Shown here: piece after piece, positions 7,841 to 16,138 of the stretch
How the letters are laid out: each line of letters begins with the position of its first letter
Position numbering within the stretch: the stretch's first letter is position 1
From: Streptomyces sp. NBC_00425
Lineage (GTDB): Bacteria > Actinomycetota > Actinomycetes > Streptomycetales > Streptomycetaceae
Direction: 5' to 3'
DNA length: 64,000 bases
Assembly (NCBI RefSeq): GCF_036030735.1
Contig: NZ_CP107928.1
Location: 4,960,001-5,024,000 of the forward strand
Position numbers and translations under genes: made by a program
Notes under the pieces: model-generated
What the model saw: only the letters and a program-made list of their open reading frames with translations
Told to the model about the DNA's origin: nothing
Database searches by the model: none

Positions 7841-8568
7841 GCCCGCCCACCTCCGCCCTTCACAGCAGCTGAATCGCCCGTCCCGGCGCTGTCCGGACCC
7901 TCGACGTGAGGTTCCGCTGCCGGTGGGACGGATGCCCCCTGCGCCCGGTTCCGTCCTGGACCGCTTTCTCTTCCGCCGGCCTCGGGATTCCTGTCGGCGT
8001 CACCGCCGCCCGGCCGTAGATGGGTGAGCAGGGGCAGGAGTCTCGCTCGGCCACGGGCGCAGCGGCTCTTGACCGTCCCTGTCGGCACGTCGAGCACGCG
8101 GGCGGCCTCGGCGACGGGGTAGCCCTGCATGTCCACGAGGACCAGCGCGGCCCGCTGATCGGGCGGCAGGGTGCCGAGCGCCTCGATGAGCTGGCGGTGC
8201 AGGTCGTTGCGTTCCGCAGGCGCGGATGCGGACTCGTGCGGCTCCAGCAACTGCTCGAGCCGCTCGGCGTCGTCGACCGGCGAGGTCTTGCGTGAAGCGG
8301 CCTTGCGGGCTCGGTCCAGACAGGCGTTGACCGTGATGCGGTGCAGCCAGGTCGTGACGGCTGACTGGCCTCGGAAGGTGTGCGCGGCCCGGTAGGCGGA
8401 CACGAGAGCGTCCTGGACGGCGTCAGCGGCTTCCTCGCGGTCTCCCAGCGTACGCAGGGCCACCGCCCAGAGGCGGTCACGATGACGCCGCACAAGCTCC
8501 CCGAAGGCGTCCGGATCCCCCTCGACGTGAAGAGCGAGGAGGCGGGTATCGGAATCCTCGGTGCCCAC
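7837..8568 (-). CDS. sigM: ECF sigma factor SigM
   Basis: A 243-residue extracytoplasmic-function sigma factor. Region 2 (about residues 20-90) includes the core-binding and -10 recognition segment DAFGELVRRHRDRLWAVA...AADAVQDALV; region 4 (about 125-180) has the helix-turn-helix PVAEAARVLDVPTGTVKSR. A long Gly/Pro-rich C-terminal tail of about 60 residues is unusual for a minimal ECF factor. The start is GTG with GGAGGGG upstream. It is translationally coupled to its anti-sigma gene by a GTGA overlap. I named it from synteny with trxB-trxA and murJ. Confidence 0.9.
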   Translation of the reverse strand: MGTEDSDTRLLALHVEGDPDAFGELVRRHRDRLWAVALRTLGDREEAADAVQDALVSAYRAAHTFRGQSAVTTWLHRITVNACLDRARKAASRKTSPVDDAERLEQLLEPHESASAPAERNDLHRQLIEALGTLPPDQRAALVLVDMQGYPVAEAARVLDVPTGTVKSRCARGRARLLPLLTHLRPGGGDADRNPEAGGRESGPGRNRAQGASVPPAAEPHVEGPDSAGTGDSAAVKGGGGRA

Positions 8569-8678
8569 GCCCCTCCAATCTGACGCCGTTCCCCCTTACA
8601 GCAACGATCCGCTCAACATACTCGCTTGGATTCTGGGCGGCAAAGGTGAACTAAAAAGGAAATATCGAACATGTGTTC

Positions 8679-8707
8679 TTGCCGGGAGGGGCGGGTGAAC
8701 ATACGCT
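8679..8707 (+). promoter_or_regulatory. Housekeeping-type promoter of the secreted orphan
   Basis: TTGCCG (8679-8684), a 17-base spacer, and TACGCT (8702-8707), close to the -35/-10 pattern of the principal sigma factor. It lies in an unusually AT-rich stretch 31 bases before the start codon. Confidence 0.5.
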
Positions 8708-8737
8708 ATTCAGCGGTCAATTCAAGAGAGGTCGAAC

Positions 8738-9145
8738 ATGAGAAAAGTGTCGGTTTTATTTTCCGTTGCTGCGATATCGGCGGGGTTGCTCATGGCCTCC
8801 GCGCCGACCGCATCTGCGGCGGGCACCGGTTGCACCGTCGAAGGAGCACGGGGCAGCTGGTCCGGTAGCTGGTCGAGCAGTACGACGTTGAAGCCACTGG
8901 TGCTCTCTGTCACCGATGTCCTGGCTGACGGGCATCATCCTGCTGTCCAACTCGTGACCAGGAACAATGCGGGAGCTTATAAGTGGTGGCCTTGGCACCA
9001 CGTCTACGGTGGCCTGGGCGATGACGGTTCCTGGAGCACCTCCGCGACCGATTCGTCGGGAATCGCATCGGCGACGATCAATGTCGCTGTTTTCGAAGGT
9101 GACCACGAACTCGTCAGCGGATACTGCGACTGGCAATACCGCTGA
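8738..9145 (+). CDS. Small secreted protein with a TTA codon, family unknown
   Basis: A 135-residue precursor. Residues 1-27 form a clear signal peptide (MRKVSVLFSVAAISAGLLMA, Ala-x-Ala cleavage near APTASA-A), leaving a secreted protein of about 108 residues with two cysteines (Cys32 and Cys130), likely a disulfide, and an aromatic WWPWHH segment. Codon 7 is TTA, which in Streptomyces requires the developmentally regulated bldA tRNA, so expression is probably tied to aerial growth. Codon usage and base composition at the 5' end are more AT-rich than in the neighbours. It interrupts the otherwise conserved order between sigM and the pseudokinase gene, suggesting acquisition. AGAGAGG gives a ribosome-binding site. 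Confidence 0.8.
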   Translation: MRKVSVLFSVAAISAGLLMASAPTASAAGTGCTVEGARGSWSGSWSSSTTLKPLVLSVTDVLADGHHPAVQLVTRNNAGAYKWWPWHHVYGGLGDDGSWSTSATDSSGIASATINVAVFEGDHELVSGYCDWQYR

Positions 9146-9160
9146 CACCGGTTGATTCCG

Positions 9161-9203
9161 GGAAGGACGTGAGGGCGAGCCGCAAGGGCCCTCTCGCGTC
9201 CTT
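9161..9203. terminator. Terminator between convergent genes
   Basis: An imperfect hairpin: GGAAGGACGTGAGGGC pairs with GCCCTCTCGCGTCCTTC. It lies between the secreted-protein gene and the convergent pseudokinase gene. Confidence 0.6.
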
Positions 9204-9292
9204 CTGAGCGTGCGCTCCGGCGCTCCGTCGGCTGGGAAGGGTGTTGCCGGACGACGAACCGCACGCCGCTTGCCGTCCGGCAACGCGTTGGA

Positions 9293-10987
9293 TCAGCTCG
9301 ACACCTTGATGTCGCCCACCCTCCCCCGGTACTTCCCCTCGTCGTCCAACGGAAGCTTCGTCAGCCACACGAGCAGGTACCGGGTCATGAGGGACTTGCC
9401 GGGTTTGAGTGTGACGGTGGAACCAGACCCCTCGGTCACCTTGGGATAGGCATCGAACGAGGTGGGTTCCGAGGTTGTCGCCGAGTCGGCCGCACGGAGT
9501 TCGACTGAGGTGTCGCCCACGAACGCCACGGTCACCTTCCCGACCTTCTGAACCTTGCCGAGATCCAGAATGACACCGACACCCGGCTTCAGGTTGCCCA
9601 AGCGTGAGCTCAGGTAGTGGTCCGTCTGCCAGTAAGTGGCCGCACTGCTGTCATAGGTCTTCCCTATTTCAGCCGGCTTCTCCGAATGATCGGGGCCGAA
9701 CGGATCGAAATCGCGGGCACCGGTGATGGCGATCGGCTTACCGGATACAGGTTTCTGGGGTGACTTGTCGCCCTCGTCCGTCGTCTGGGTCTGGTTGGTG
9801 TCGTCGGGCTTGCTCCGGTCCATCAGGGCGTCCGCGAGCTGCCAGCTGCCGAGGCCGAGCGCGGCGATGAGGAGGGCGGAGACCGCCCACTTCAGGGCCT
9901 TGCCGGCGCGGCTCTGCAGCGGAGGCGGCGGCACCGGCACCCGCTGTGTGGCGCCCGGGTGCGGCGCGGGGCGGCCGTAGGTGCCCTGTTGGTACGTCGT
10001 GCGCTGGTATTCCGGCGGTGCGGTGAACGCCGGCTCCGGCGGGCGGATGCGGGGCATCTCGCCGATCGCCTTCACCAGCTCCTCCGGCGTGGTGCAGGCG
10101 GCCTCGTGCCGGGAGGCGGTCGCGCCGTCGTTGACGAGCGCGCGCATGGACAGCTCCGACAGCCCGCGGTGGACGCCGGCGCGCACCTGGTCGGGGGCGA
10201 TCAGCCCGACGTCCTTCGGCAGGCCGGACAGCCCGTAGGCGTCGTTCTCGTAGGGCCAGCGCTGGGTGAGCGCCGCGTAGAGCAGGGCGCCGATCGCCTC
10301 GGTGTCGGTGCGCTGCGGGGTGTCGGTGGCGACGCCGCGCAGGGCGGCGTTCACGGCGAGGCCGCGGATGCGCCACTGCCCCGAGGAGGTGCGCAGCACG
10401 GCGTTGGGGTTCAGCCGCAGATGCGACAGGCCTTCGCGGTGTGCCGCGGCCATCGCGGAGGCGATCTGACTGACCATCTGGTAGGCGTCGTGCGGCTCCA
10501 GCGGACCGGCCGCGAGCAGCGCGGTCAGTTCGGTGGCGTCGGGCAGCCACTCGTGGACCACGTAGACGAGGTCGTTCTCCTCGACGGCGTCCAGCACCTG
10601 GACGAAGCGCGGATCGCCGAGCAGGGCGGAGGAGCGGGCCGCGGCCAGCACCGAACGAGCCCGTGAGTGGTCCGCGGGCAGGATGTGGACGCCCACGGCC
10701 CGGCGGAGTTTCTCGTCGACCGCACGCCAACTGCTGAAACCGTCCAGACGGGTGACGCACTCTTCGAGGCGGTAGCGTCTGGCGAGCTTGTGACCGCTGT
10801 GCAGTTCTGGCGGTGAGGCCTTTCCGGGATGTTCCGTCCCGCCGCTCCCCTGTGCCTCGTCGCTGTCCGTGTCCTGCTCCCCGTTCTTGACCACCCCGTC
10901 GGCCGTGGACTGGTCCGCTTGTGCGGTCAGCGGCTCGTCACCGCTGTTGTCTGCCACGTCGACGGCAGCTGTGCTCCGTTCCGCCAC
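9293..10987 (-). CDS. Membrane pseudokinase with extracytoplasmic discoidin-like domain (MurJ partner)
   Basis: A protein of about 564 residues. Residues 67-315 follow the Ser/Thr kinase fold, but the catalytic motifs are gone: the ATP-lysine strand reads GVHIL (99-103), the HRDxxxxN loop reads HLRLNPN (189-195), and no DFG is present (IRGLAVN, 207-213). A membrane helix lies at 365-385 and a beta-rich C-terminal domain (about 415-564) resembles sugar-binding discoidin folds. In mycobacteria the same pseudokinase and outer domain are fused to MurJ (MviN); here it is a separate gene directly downstream of murJ. I chose GTG 10987 because AGGA/GGGGAGG lies upstream; ATG 11011 is possible. The role is probably phospho-dependent control of lipid II flipping or septal synthesis. 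Confidence 0.88.
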   Translation of the reverse strand: MAERSTAAVDVADNSGDEPLTAQADQSTADGVVKNGEQDTDSDEAQGSGGTEHPGKASPPELHSGHKLARRYRLEECVTRLDGFSSWRAVDEKLRRAVGVHILPADHSRARSVLAAARSSALLGDPRFVQVLDAVEENDLVYVVHEWLPDATELTALLAAGPLEPHDAYQMVSQIASAMAAAHREGLSHLRLNPNAVLRTSSGQWRIRGLAVNAALRGVATDTPQRTDTEAIGALLYAALTQRWPYENDAYGLSGLPKDVGLIAPDQVRAGVHRGLSELSMRALVNDGATASRHEAACTTPEELVKAIGEMPRIRPPEPAFTAPPEYQRTTYQQGTYGRPAPHPGATQRVPVPPPPLQSRAGKALKWAVSALLIAALGLGSWQLADALMDRSKPDDTNQTQTTDEGDKSPQKPVSGKPIAITGARDFDPFGPDHSEKPAEIGKTYDSSAATYWQTDHYLSSRLGNLKPGVGVILDLGKVQKVGKVTVAFVGDTSVELRAADSATTSEPTSFDAYPKVTEGSGSTVTLKPGKSLMTRYLLVWLTKLPLDDEGKYRGRVGDIKVSS

Positions 10988-11125
10988 CGTCGTTCCTGCC
11001 TCCCCATCCATTGCGCGCCGTCCGACCCCGTGCGCGCCGTCCGACGCCGAACCCAATTGTGCCCACAGTCCGCCGCTATGCACGACACGCGGCGGCGGGC
11101 GATGGTTGTGCGACTACCCCTTGTC

Positions 11126-13414
11126 TCAGCGACCCAGGCGTCCGCGCACCATACCGACGAGCGAGTTGAGCTCCTCGATGCGCATGCGGCGGGCGGCGAC
11201 GAAGAAGACGCCGAGCAGCAGCGCCCCGCCGGCCAGCAGCGCGGCGAACGAGCCGAGGACACCCTGACCGAGGCTGTGGCCGATGGCGTAGCAGGCCGCG
11301 CCGCTGATCAGGGCGGCCGGTACGGAGGCGATGCACAGACGGGCGTACGTGCGCAGGACGTGGGAGCCGTCGAGGTCGCCGCCCAGCCGCTTGCGCAGCC
11401 GGTTCCAGGCGACGCCGACGCCGATGGCGTACGCCAGGCCGTAGGAGGCCGCCATGCCGACCACCGCCCAGCGGGCGGGGAGGACGAAGTAGCAGACCGC
11501 CGAGGCGCTCGCGTTGACCGCGGCCACGATGACCGTGTTGTAGAACGGGGTGCGGGTGTCTTCGTAGGCGTAGAACGCGCGCAGGACGACGTACTGCACG
11601 GAGTAGGGGATCAGGCCGAGGCCGAAGGCCATCAGCATGAACCCCATGTTCGTGGCCTCACGGGTACCCGAGGAGCCGAAGATCAGCGTGCACATCGGGA
11701 TGCCGAGCGCGAGGAAGCCGAACGCGATCGGCACGATCGCGACCGCGGTGGTGCGCAGGCCCTGCGAGATGTCGTCGCGGACGGCGCCGCCGTCGCCCTC
11801 TGCGGCCGAGCGGGAGATGCGGGGCAGCAGCGCGGCCATCAGGGAGACGGTGATGATGGCCTGCGGCAGACCCCAGATGAGCTGGGCGTTGGCGTAGGCG
11901 GCGAAGCCGGTGCCGTCGACCGGCGAGTCCTCGCCGGCGGACGTGGACAGCTGGGAGACGACGAGCGCGCCGGCCTGGTTGGCCAGGACGAACAGCACGG
12001 TCCACTTGGCGAGGGTCGCCGCCTTGCCGAGGCCGTGGCCCTTCCAGTCGAAGCGCAGCCGCAGCCGGAACCCGGTCTCGCGCAGATACGGGATCATCGC
12101 GAGGGCCTGCACGACCAGCCCGAGCAGGATTCCTGCGCCGAGGAGCCGCTCGGCCTCCGGCGGGATGGTCGTGACCTTCATGCCCGAGTCGGCGGAGGTG
12201 CCGTAGACATAGATGAACATGCCCAGCGTCACGATGATGACGATGTTGTTGAGGACCGGCGTCCACATCATCGCGCCGAACTTCCCGCGCGCGTTGAGGA
12301 TCTGACCCATCACCACGTGGACGCCCATGAAGAAGATCGAGGGCAGGAAGTAGCGGACGAAGGTGACGCCGACCTCGTTGGCCGCCGGGTTGCTGGCCAC
12401 CGAGTCGGACAGCAGACGGATCAGGACGGGCGCGGCGGCGATCGCGGCGACGGTGAGCACGCCGAGCGCCACCATGACCAGGGTGAGCAGCCGGTTGGCG
12501 AAGGCCTCGCCGCCGTCCTCGTCCTCCTTCATGGCGCGCACGAGCTGCGGCACGAAGACGGAGTTGAGTCCGCCGCCGACGGTCAGGATGTAGATCATCG
12601 TCGGCAGCTGGTAGGCGACCTGGAAGGTGTCGCCGAGGACACCGACGCCCAGTGCGGAGACGATCAGTGCGGAACGGACGAAGCCGGTGAGGCGGGAGAC
12701 CATCGTGCCCGCCGCCATGACGGCGCTGGACTTCAGCAGACCCGCGGCGCGTCCGCCCTTCTTCGAGGCGGCCGCGGTGTCGGGCACGGGTGCGGCGTCG
12801 GGCGTGGCGGTGAGGTTCATCGTCTGGTCCACCGCGGGGGACGGGGACGCCGGGGCCTGGTAGCGGGCAGCCGCGGACGGGCCGCCGGGCGCCTGGGCGG
12901 GGCCCGGCACAGCCGGGGGCTCCGCCGAGCCGGCCTGCTGCGGGGGACCGCTGTGCTGCTGGTCCCGGAAGAGGTGGGCGAAGGCGTCGGGCTGGTGCTG
13001 CTGCTCGCCGGAGTGCGTCACCAGGTCGTCGACGCCGACGAACCGGGTGGTGCGAGGGTCGTCGCCGTAGGGCAGGTACTGGGTGGGGCCTTCCGGCTCG
13101 GGCGCCGGGGTCTGGGCCCACATACGCGGATCGGGGGCGTACGGGGACTGCGCAGGCGTGCCGTACAGCGGCTGGGGCGGCTGGTGGGCGCCCGGGGGCG
13201 GCGGCGGGTGCGCGGCACGGTCGTAGAGGGCCTCGGCGACCGGGTCCTGTGCGGTGAGGTCCTGGGACCGGTAGGGATCCTGGTCGTAGGCGTCCTGGAG
13301 GTACATGTCCGCGGGGTGCTGCGGCGGCACCTGCCCGTTCTCGGGCGGCATGCCCTCGGGAGGGCCCGAGCCGCCCGCGGCCTGGCCGCGGTCACCCTCG
13401 TACGGCGCGTTCAT
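11126..13414 (-). CDS. murJ: Lipid II flippase MurJ (MviN)
   Basis: A 762-residue MOP-superfamily transporter that moves lipid II across the membrane for peptidoglycan synthesis. About 210 N-terminal residues are a disordered Pro/Gln/Tyr-rich cytoplasmic extension typical of actinomycetes. It is followed by the multi-helix core starting near KSSAVMAAGTMVSRLTGFVR, the signature start of MurJ, with an essential-type Arg in that segment. The ATG at 13414 begins MNAPYEGDRG. It lies between the DUF6049 gene upstream and the pseudokinase gene downstream, all on the minus strand, and these probably form one cell-envelope operon. Confidence 0.95.
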   Translation of the reverse strand: MNAPYEGDRGQAAGGSGPPEGMPPENGQVPPQHPADMYLQDAYDQDPYRSQDLTAQDPVAEALYDRAAHPPPPPGAHQPPQPLYGTPAQSPYAPDPRMWAQTPAPEPEGPTQYLPYGDDPRTTRFVGVDDLVTHSGEQQHQPDAFAHLFRDQQHSGPPQQAGSAEPPAVPGPAQAPGGPSAAARYQAPASPSPAVDQTMNLTATPDAAPVPDTAAASKKGGRAAGLLKSSAVMAAGTMVSRLTGFVRSALIVSALGVGVLGDTFQVAYQLPTMIYILTVGGGLNSVFVPQLVRAMKEDEDGGEAFANRLLTLVMVALGVLTVAAIAAAPVLIRLLSDSVASNPAANEVGVTFVRYFLPSIFFMGVHVVMGQILNARGKFGAMMWTPVLNNIVIIVTLGMFIYVYGTSADSGMKVTTIPPEAERLLGAGILLGLVVQALAMIPYLRETGFRLRLRFDWKGHGLGKAATLAKWTVLFVLANQAGALVVSQLSTSAGEDSPVDGTGFAAYANAQLIWGLPQAIITVSLMAALLPRISRSAAEGDGGAVRDDISQGLRTTAVAIVPIAFGFLALGIPMCTLIFGSSGTREATNMGFMLMAFGLGLIPYSVQYVVLRAFYAYEDTRTPFYNTVIVAAVNASASAVCYFVLPARWAVVGMAASYGLAYAIGVGVAWNRLRKRLGGDLDGSHVLRTYARLCIASVPAALISGAACYAIGHSLGQGVLGSFAALLAGGALLLGVFFVAARRMRIEELNSLVGMVRGRLGR

Positions 13415-13458
13415 GGTTACCCCACCTCATCGTCCCGGGCCCACCGGCCACGACATCC

Positions 13459-15870
13459 TCAACGGTCCACTCTCTCACCCGTGCCGGGCGGGTCCGCGCT
13501 TTCCGCTGCGGTGTCCGGGGTCCCGTCACTCGGCTGCTGCGGGCCGTCCGCCCCCGTCGGGACGCCGGAGTCCTCGCCGGCGTGACCCACGGAATCCCCG
13601 GGATCCTCCGGGCCGGCGGCGGGCTCGCCCGACGCGTCGGAACCGGCGTCCGGGCCGGCCTCACCGGTCTCTTGGGCCTCGCCCGGCTGCTCGGCCCGCC
13701 GGGCCGCGGCGCGTTTGCGCTGGGTGTACATGCGGAAGCCCGCCAGCACGAGGAGCAGGACGCCGCCGCCGATGACCAGCATCACCGTGGCCGTGATCTC
13801 GGTGACCTTCACCTCGAAGGCGACCGCCTTGCCGTACTTCTGTCCGTCCTCGGTGTACAGCTGCGCGATCACCCGCGTCTGGCCGTTGACGTTGGCCGAC
13901 GTGGGGAACTTCACCGTCGACGTGTGCCCGCCGGAGACGGTGACGCGCTGCTCGGCGTAGTCGTAGCCGCCGATCTCCAGACGGGTCGGGTTGGTCGACG
14001 TGAGCCGCAGAATCAGGTGGTCGACGCCCTGCACCAGGTTGTTCTGCACGGTCACCGGGATGGTGGCGCTGCGCCCGGAGAGCTTCGTGTCCGACTTGTC
14101 GATCAGCTTCACCTGGCCGGTGAGCGTGTCGAGGTACGCCCGCACGCTCTGCCGGAACGCGCTCGCGGCGGTGCTGCGGCCTCGCCAGGACGTGGACATC
14201 TCGCGGTTTATGGCCCGCCCGAAGGGGGTCACCACGCGGGCTTCCCGGGCGAGGATCACCTTGAAGTTGTCGAGTTCTTCCTGGGTCTCGGCCATCTGCT
14301 CGAAGGCCGACCGGGGCAGCTGCTGCTTGCGCAGCGCGGAGGGGTACGCCTTCTTCGGCGGGACCGTGGTGCTGGCGCGCGGATCGGGCTTGGTCTTGGC
14401 GGCCGCCGTGAGCGGCTGGGACTGCGACCAGGTGCCGGTCTGGAGCGTCGTGAGGGCCTGCGCCAGAGCCCGGGCCTGGGCGGCGGTCTGCATGCGCTGC
14501 GGGGCGACGACGATGCTGCGCTGCTTGTCCGTCTGCAGGTTCAGCTCGAGGCTCTGGGCGAGGAACTGCTGCACGGCGAGCGTGGTCGCGGAGGCCCTCG
14601 TCAGATCGCCCTGGAACGCCGTCGACAGCCGTGCGTCCGCCACCACCGCCGTGATGCCGCCGCCGATCGGCCGGGCCGCGGACGGCGTGTACGACAGGTC
14701 GCCGTCCGTCAGGCTGTCGCTGCGCGCGATCACCTTGTCGGCCCCGGCGGAGGTGGCGACCTTCACGATCGAGGGGTCGACGGCGCCTTCCACCGGCCAG
14801 GCGTAGTCGGTGCTCGGGGTCACGTGGAGCACCGTCTCCACCGTGGTGGCGGCGACGTCGGTGGCGGCCTTGAGCTGGTTCAGCGAGCCGGTGACGCCGG
14901 TGCCGTTGTGCGCGAGCGAGGCCAGGTCGGGGTCGGCGAAGGGCAGCGCCACGACTTCCTTGCCGGTCACCGCGCTCTGCAGATCGGCGAGCCACTGCTT
15001 GGCGACCGCCTGCCGGGTGCCGGCCGTGGTGGTGTCGCCCTCGCCGCGGATCCGGTAGCTGCCGGTCATGGCGTCGACGGACGCCAGCAGGTCGGGGTCG
15101 ATCACCCAGGTGACGTCGAGGTCCCTGCCGAGGCTCAGGAGCTGGTCGAGGCGGCCGCCGGGAGCGATCTCACGGGCCAGGTCGTCGTTGAGGAAGACCG
15201 GCGTCTGCTGGGCGTTCGAGCCGGTCTCCGCCGTCATGTGGACGCTGGACGTCAGCGGCCACAGCACGGTCGTCCGGGTGCGGGTGTCCGCGGCGTCGGG
15301 CTGCCACGGCAGGAAGGTCCGCTGGACGCCCAGCACCTGCTCCCACCGCCTGGCCGACGTCTCGCCGGACAGGGTGACGCTCAGCGGGTAGACGCCGTCC
15401 TTGTCGAGGTCGAGCTTGTCGACCGGGACGGCGATGGTGAAGTGCTCGGCGACGCCCGGCGCGAGCTCGGCGAACGCGGCGACGTACTTGCCGCCCACCT
15501 CGGCGCCGTCGGCGGGGAGGGCGTCCGCGTGGTCGGCGGCACTGTCGATCGCCGAGCGGGTGGTGAGCGGTGAACCCACGCTCAGGCCCACGTGGGCGTC
15601 GGTGACCGCCTGCTTGCCCTTGTTGGTGACCGTGCCGGAGACGGTCACCGTGTCCCCGTCGCCGGGAGCGGCGGGGGTGAGCGAGTCGACGGCGACGGCG
15701 ACGGTTCCCGCGTCGGAGGAGTCCTTGGCGACGGACTGGCCGGCGGCCTGCGCGGGCAGCTGAAGGAGACCGGCCAGCAGAGGCGCCCCGGCGAGCAGTG
15801 CGCCGGTGCGCCGCAGCCACCGGCGGGCAGGTGAGGGATGCATCCCCGGGAAGTCTGCCGCCTCGGCCAC
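13459..15870 (-). CDS. Secreted/membrane protein of the DUF6049 family
   Basis: An 803-residue protein with an N-terminal signal peptide (LLAGAPLLAGLLQLPAQA then AGQ), a long extracytoplasmic region containing Ig-like beta segments, one membrane helix near the C-terminus (ITATVMLVIGGGVLLLVLAGF), and a cytoplasmic acidic Gly/Pro/Asp-rich tail. No catalytic motif is recognisable. Its place directly upstream of murJ is conserved in actinobacteria (the mycobacterial counterpart sits beside mviN), so a part in cell-wall export is likely but unproven. The GTG at 15870 has a purine-rich GAGGGACGG upstream; an ATG nine codons later lacks one. Confidence 0.82.
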   Translation of the reverse strand: MAEAADFPGMHPSPARRWLRRTGALLAGAPLLAGLLQLPAQAAGQSVAKDSSDAGTVAVAVDSLTPAAPGDGDTVTVSGTVTNKGKQAVTDAHVGLSVGSPLTTRSAIDSAADHADALPADGAEVGGKYVAAFAELAPGVAEHFTIAVPVDKLDLDKDGVYPLSVTLSGETSARRWEQVLGVQRTFLPWQPDAADTRTRTTVLWPLTSSVHMTAETGSNAQQTPVFLNDDLAREIAPGGRLDQLLSLGRDLDVTWVIDPDLLASVDAMTGSYRIRGEGDTTTAGTRQAVAKQWLADLQSAVTGKEVVALPFADPDLASLAHNGTGVTGSLNQLKAATDVAATTVETVLHVTPSTDYAWPVEGAVDPSIVKVATSAGADKVIARSDSLTDGDLSYTPSAARPIGGGITAVVADARLSTAFQGDLTRASATTLAVQQFLAQSLELNLQTDKQRSIVVAPQRMQTAAQARALAQALTTLQTGTWSQSQPLTAAAKTKPDPRASTTVPPKKAYPSALRKQQLPRSAFEQMAETQEELDNFKVILAREARVVTPFGRAINREMSTSWRGRSTAASAFRQSVRAYLDTLTGQVKLIDKSDTKLSGRSATIPVTVQNNLVQGVDHLILRLTSTNPTRLEIGGYDYAEQRVTVSGGHTSTVKFPTSANVNGQTRVIAQLYTEDGQKYGKAVAFEVKVTEITATVMLVIGGGVLLLVLAGFRMYTQRKRAAARRAEQPGEAQETGEAGPDAGSDASGEPAAGPEDPGDSVGHAGEDSGVPTGADGPQQPSDGTPDTAAESADPPGTGERVDR

Positions 15871-16138
15871 GCGTTCGTCCGTCCCTCGTCGTCGTCAGTG
15901 GTCGTCGGAATGTGCGTCCACGCATGGTAACGATGCGCGCTGAGGGGAAGTGCCGCGGAGTGCGCCACAAGATCGTGAAAGAACGGTGGGCCGTCCGCTG
16001 TGTGCCGGTATGCAGTCGGACATTCTTGGAGAGGCTTATAGGCAGCAAAAACCGGGTTTGCACCCTTACTCCAGGGTACGTCCGGCGGCACCGAAACAGG
16101 GCGGCCTAGGCTCGCCGGGCCACGTACCCTCTTCTGTT

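Noticed and set aside
10829..13585. 918-residue plus-strand frame across the pseudokinase and murJ genes
   Set aside because: It lies antisense to two well-supported genes and is a high-GC shadow: Arg/Asp/Gly/His-rich, no ribosome-binding site, no domain.
13582..15573. Long plus-strand frame over the DUF6049 gene
   Set aside because: Antisense shadow; composition is His/Arg/Gly/Val-rich with no motif.
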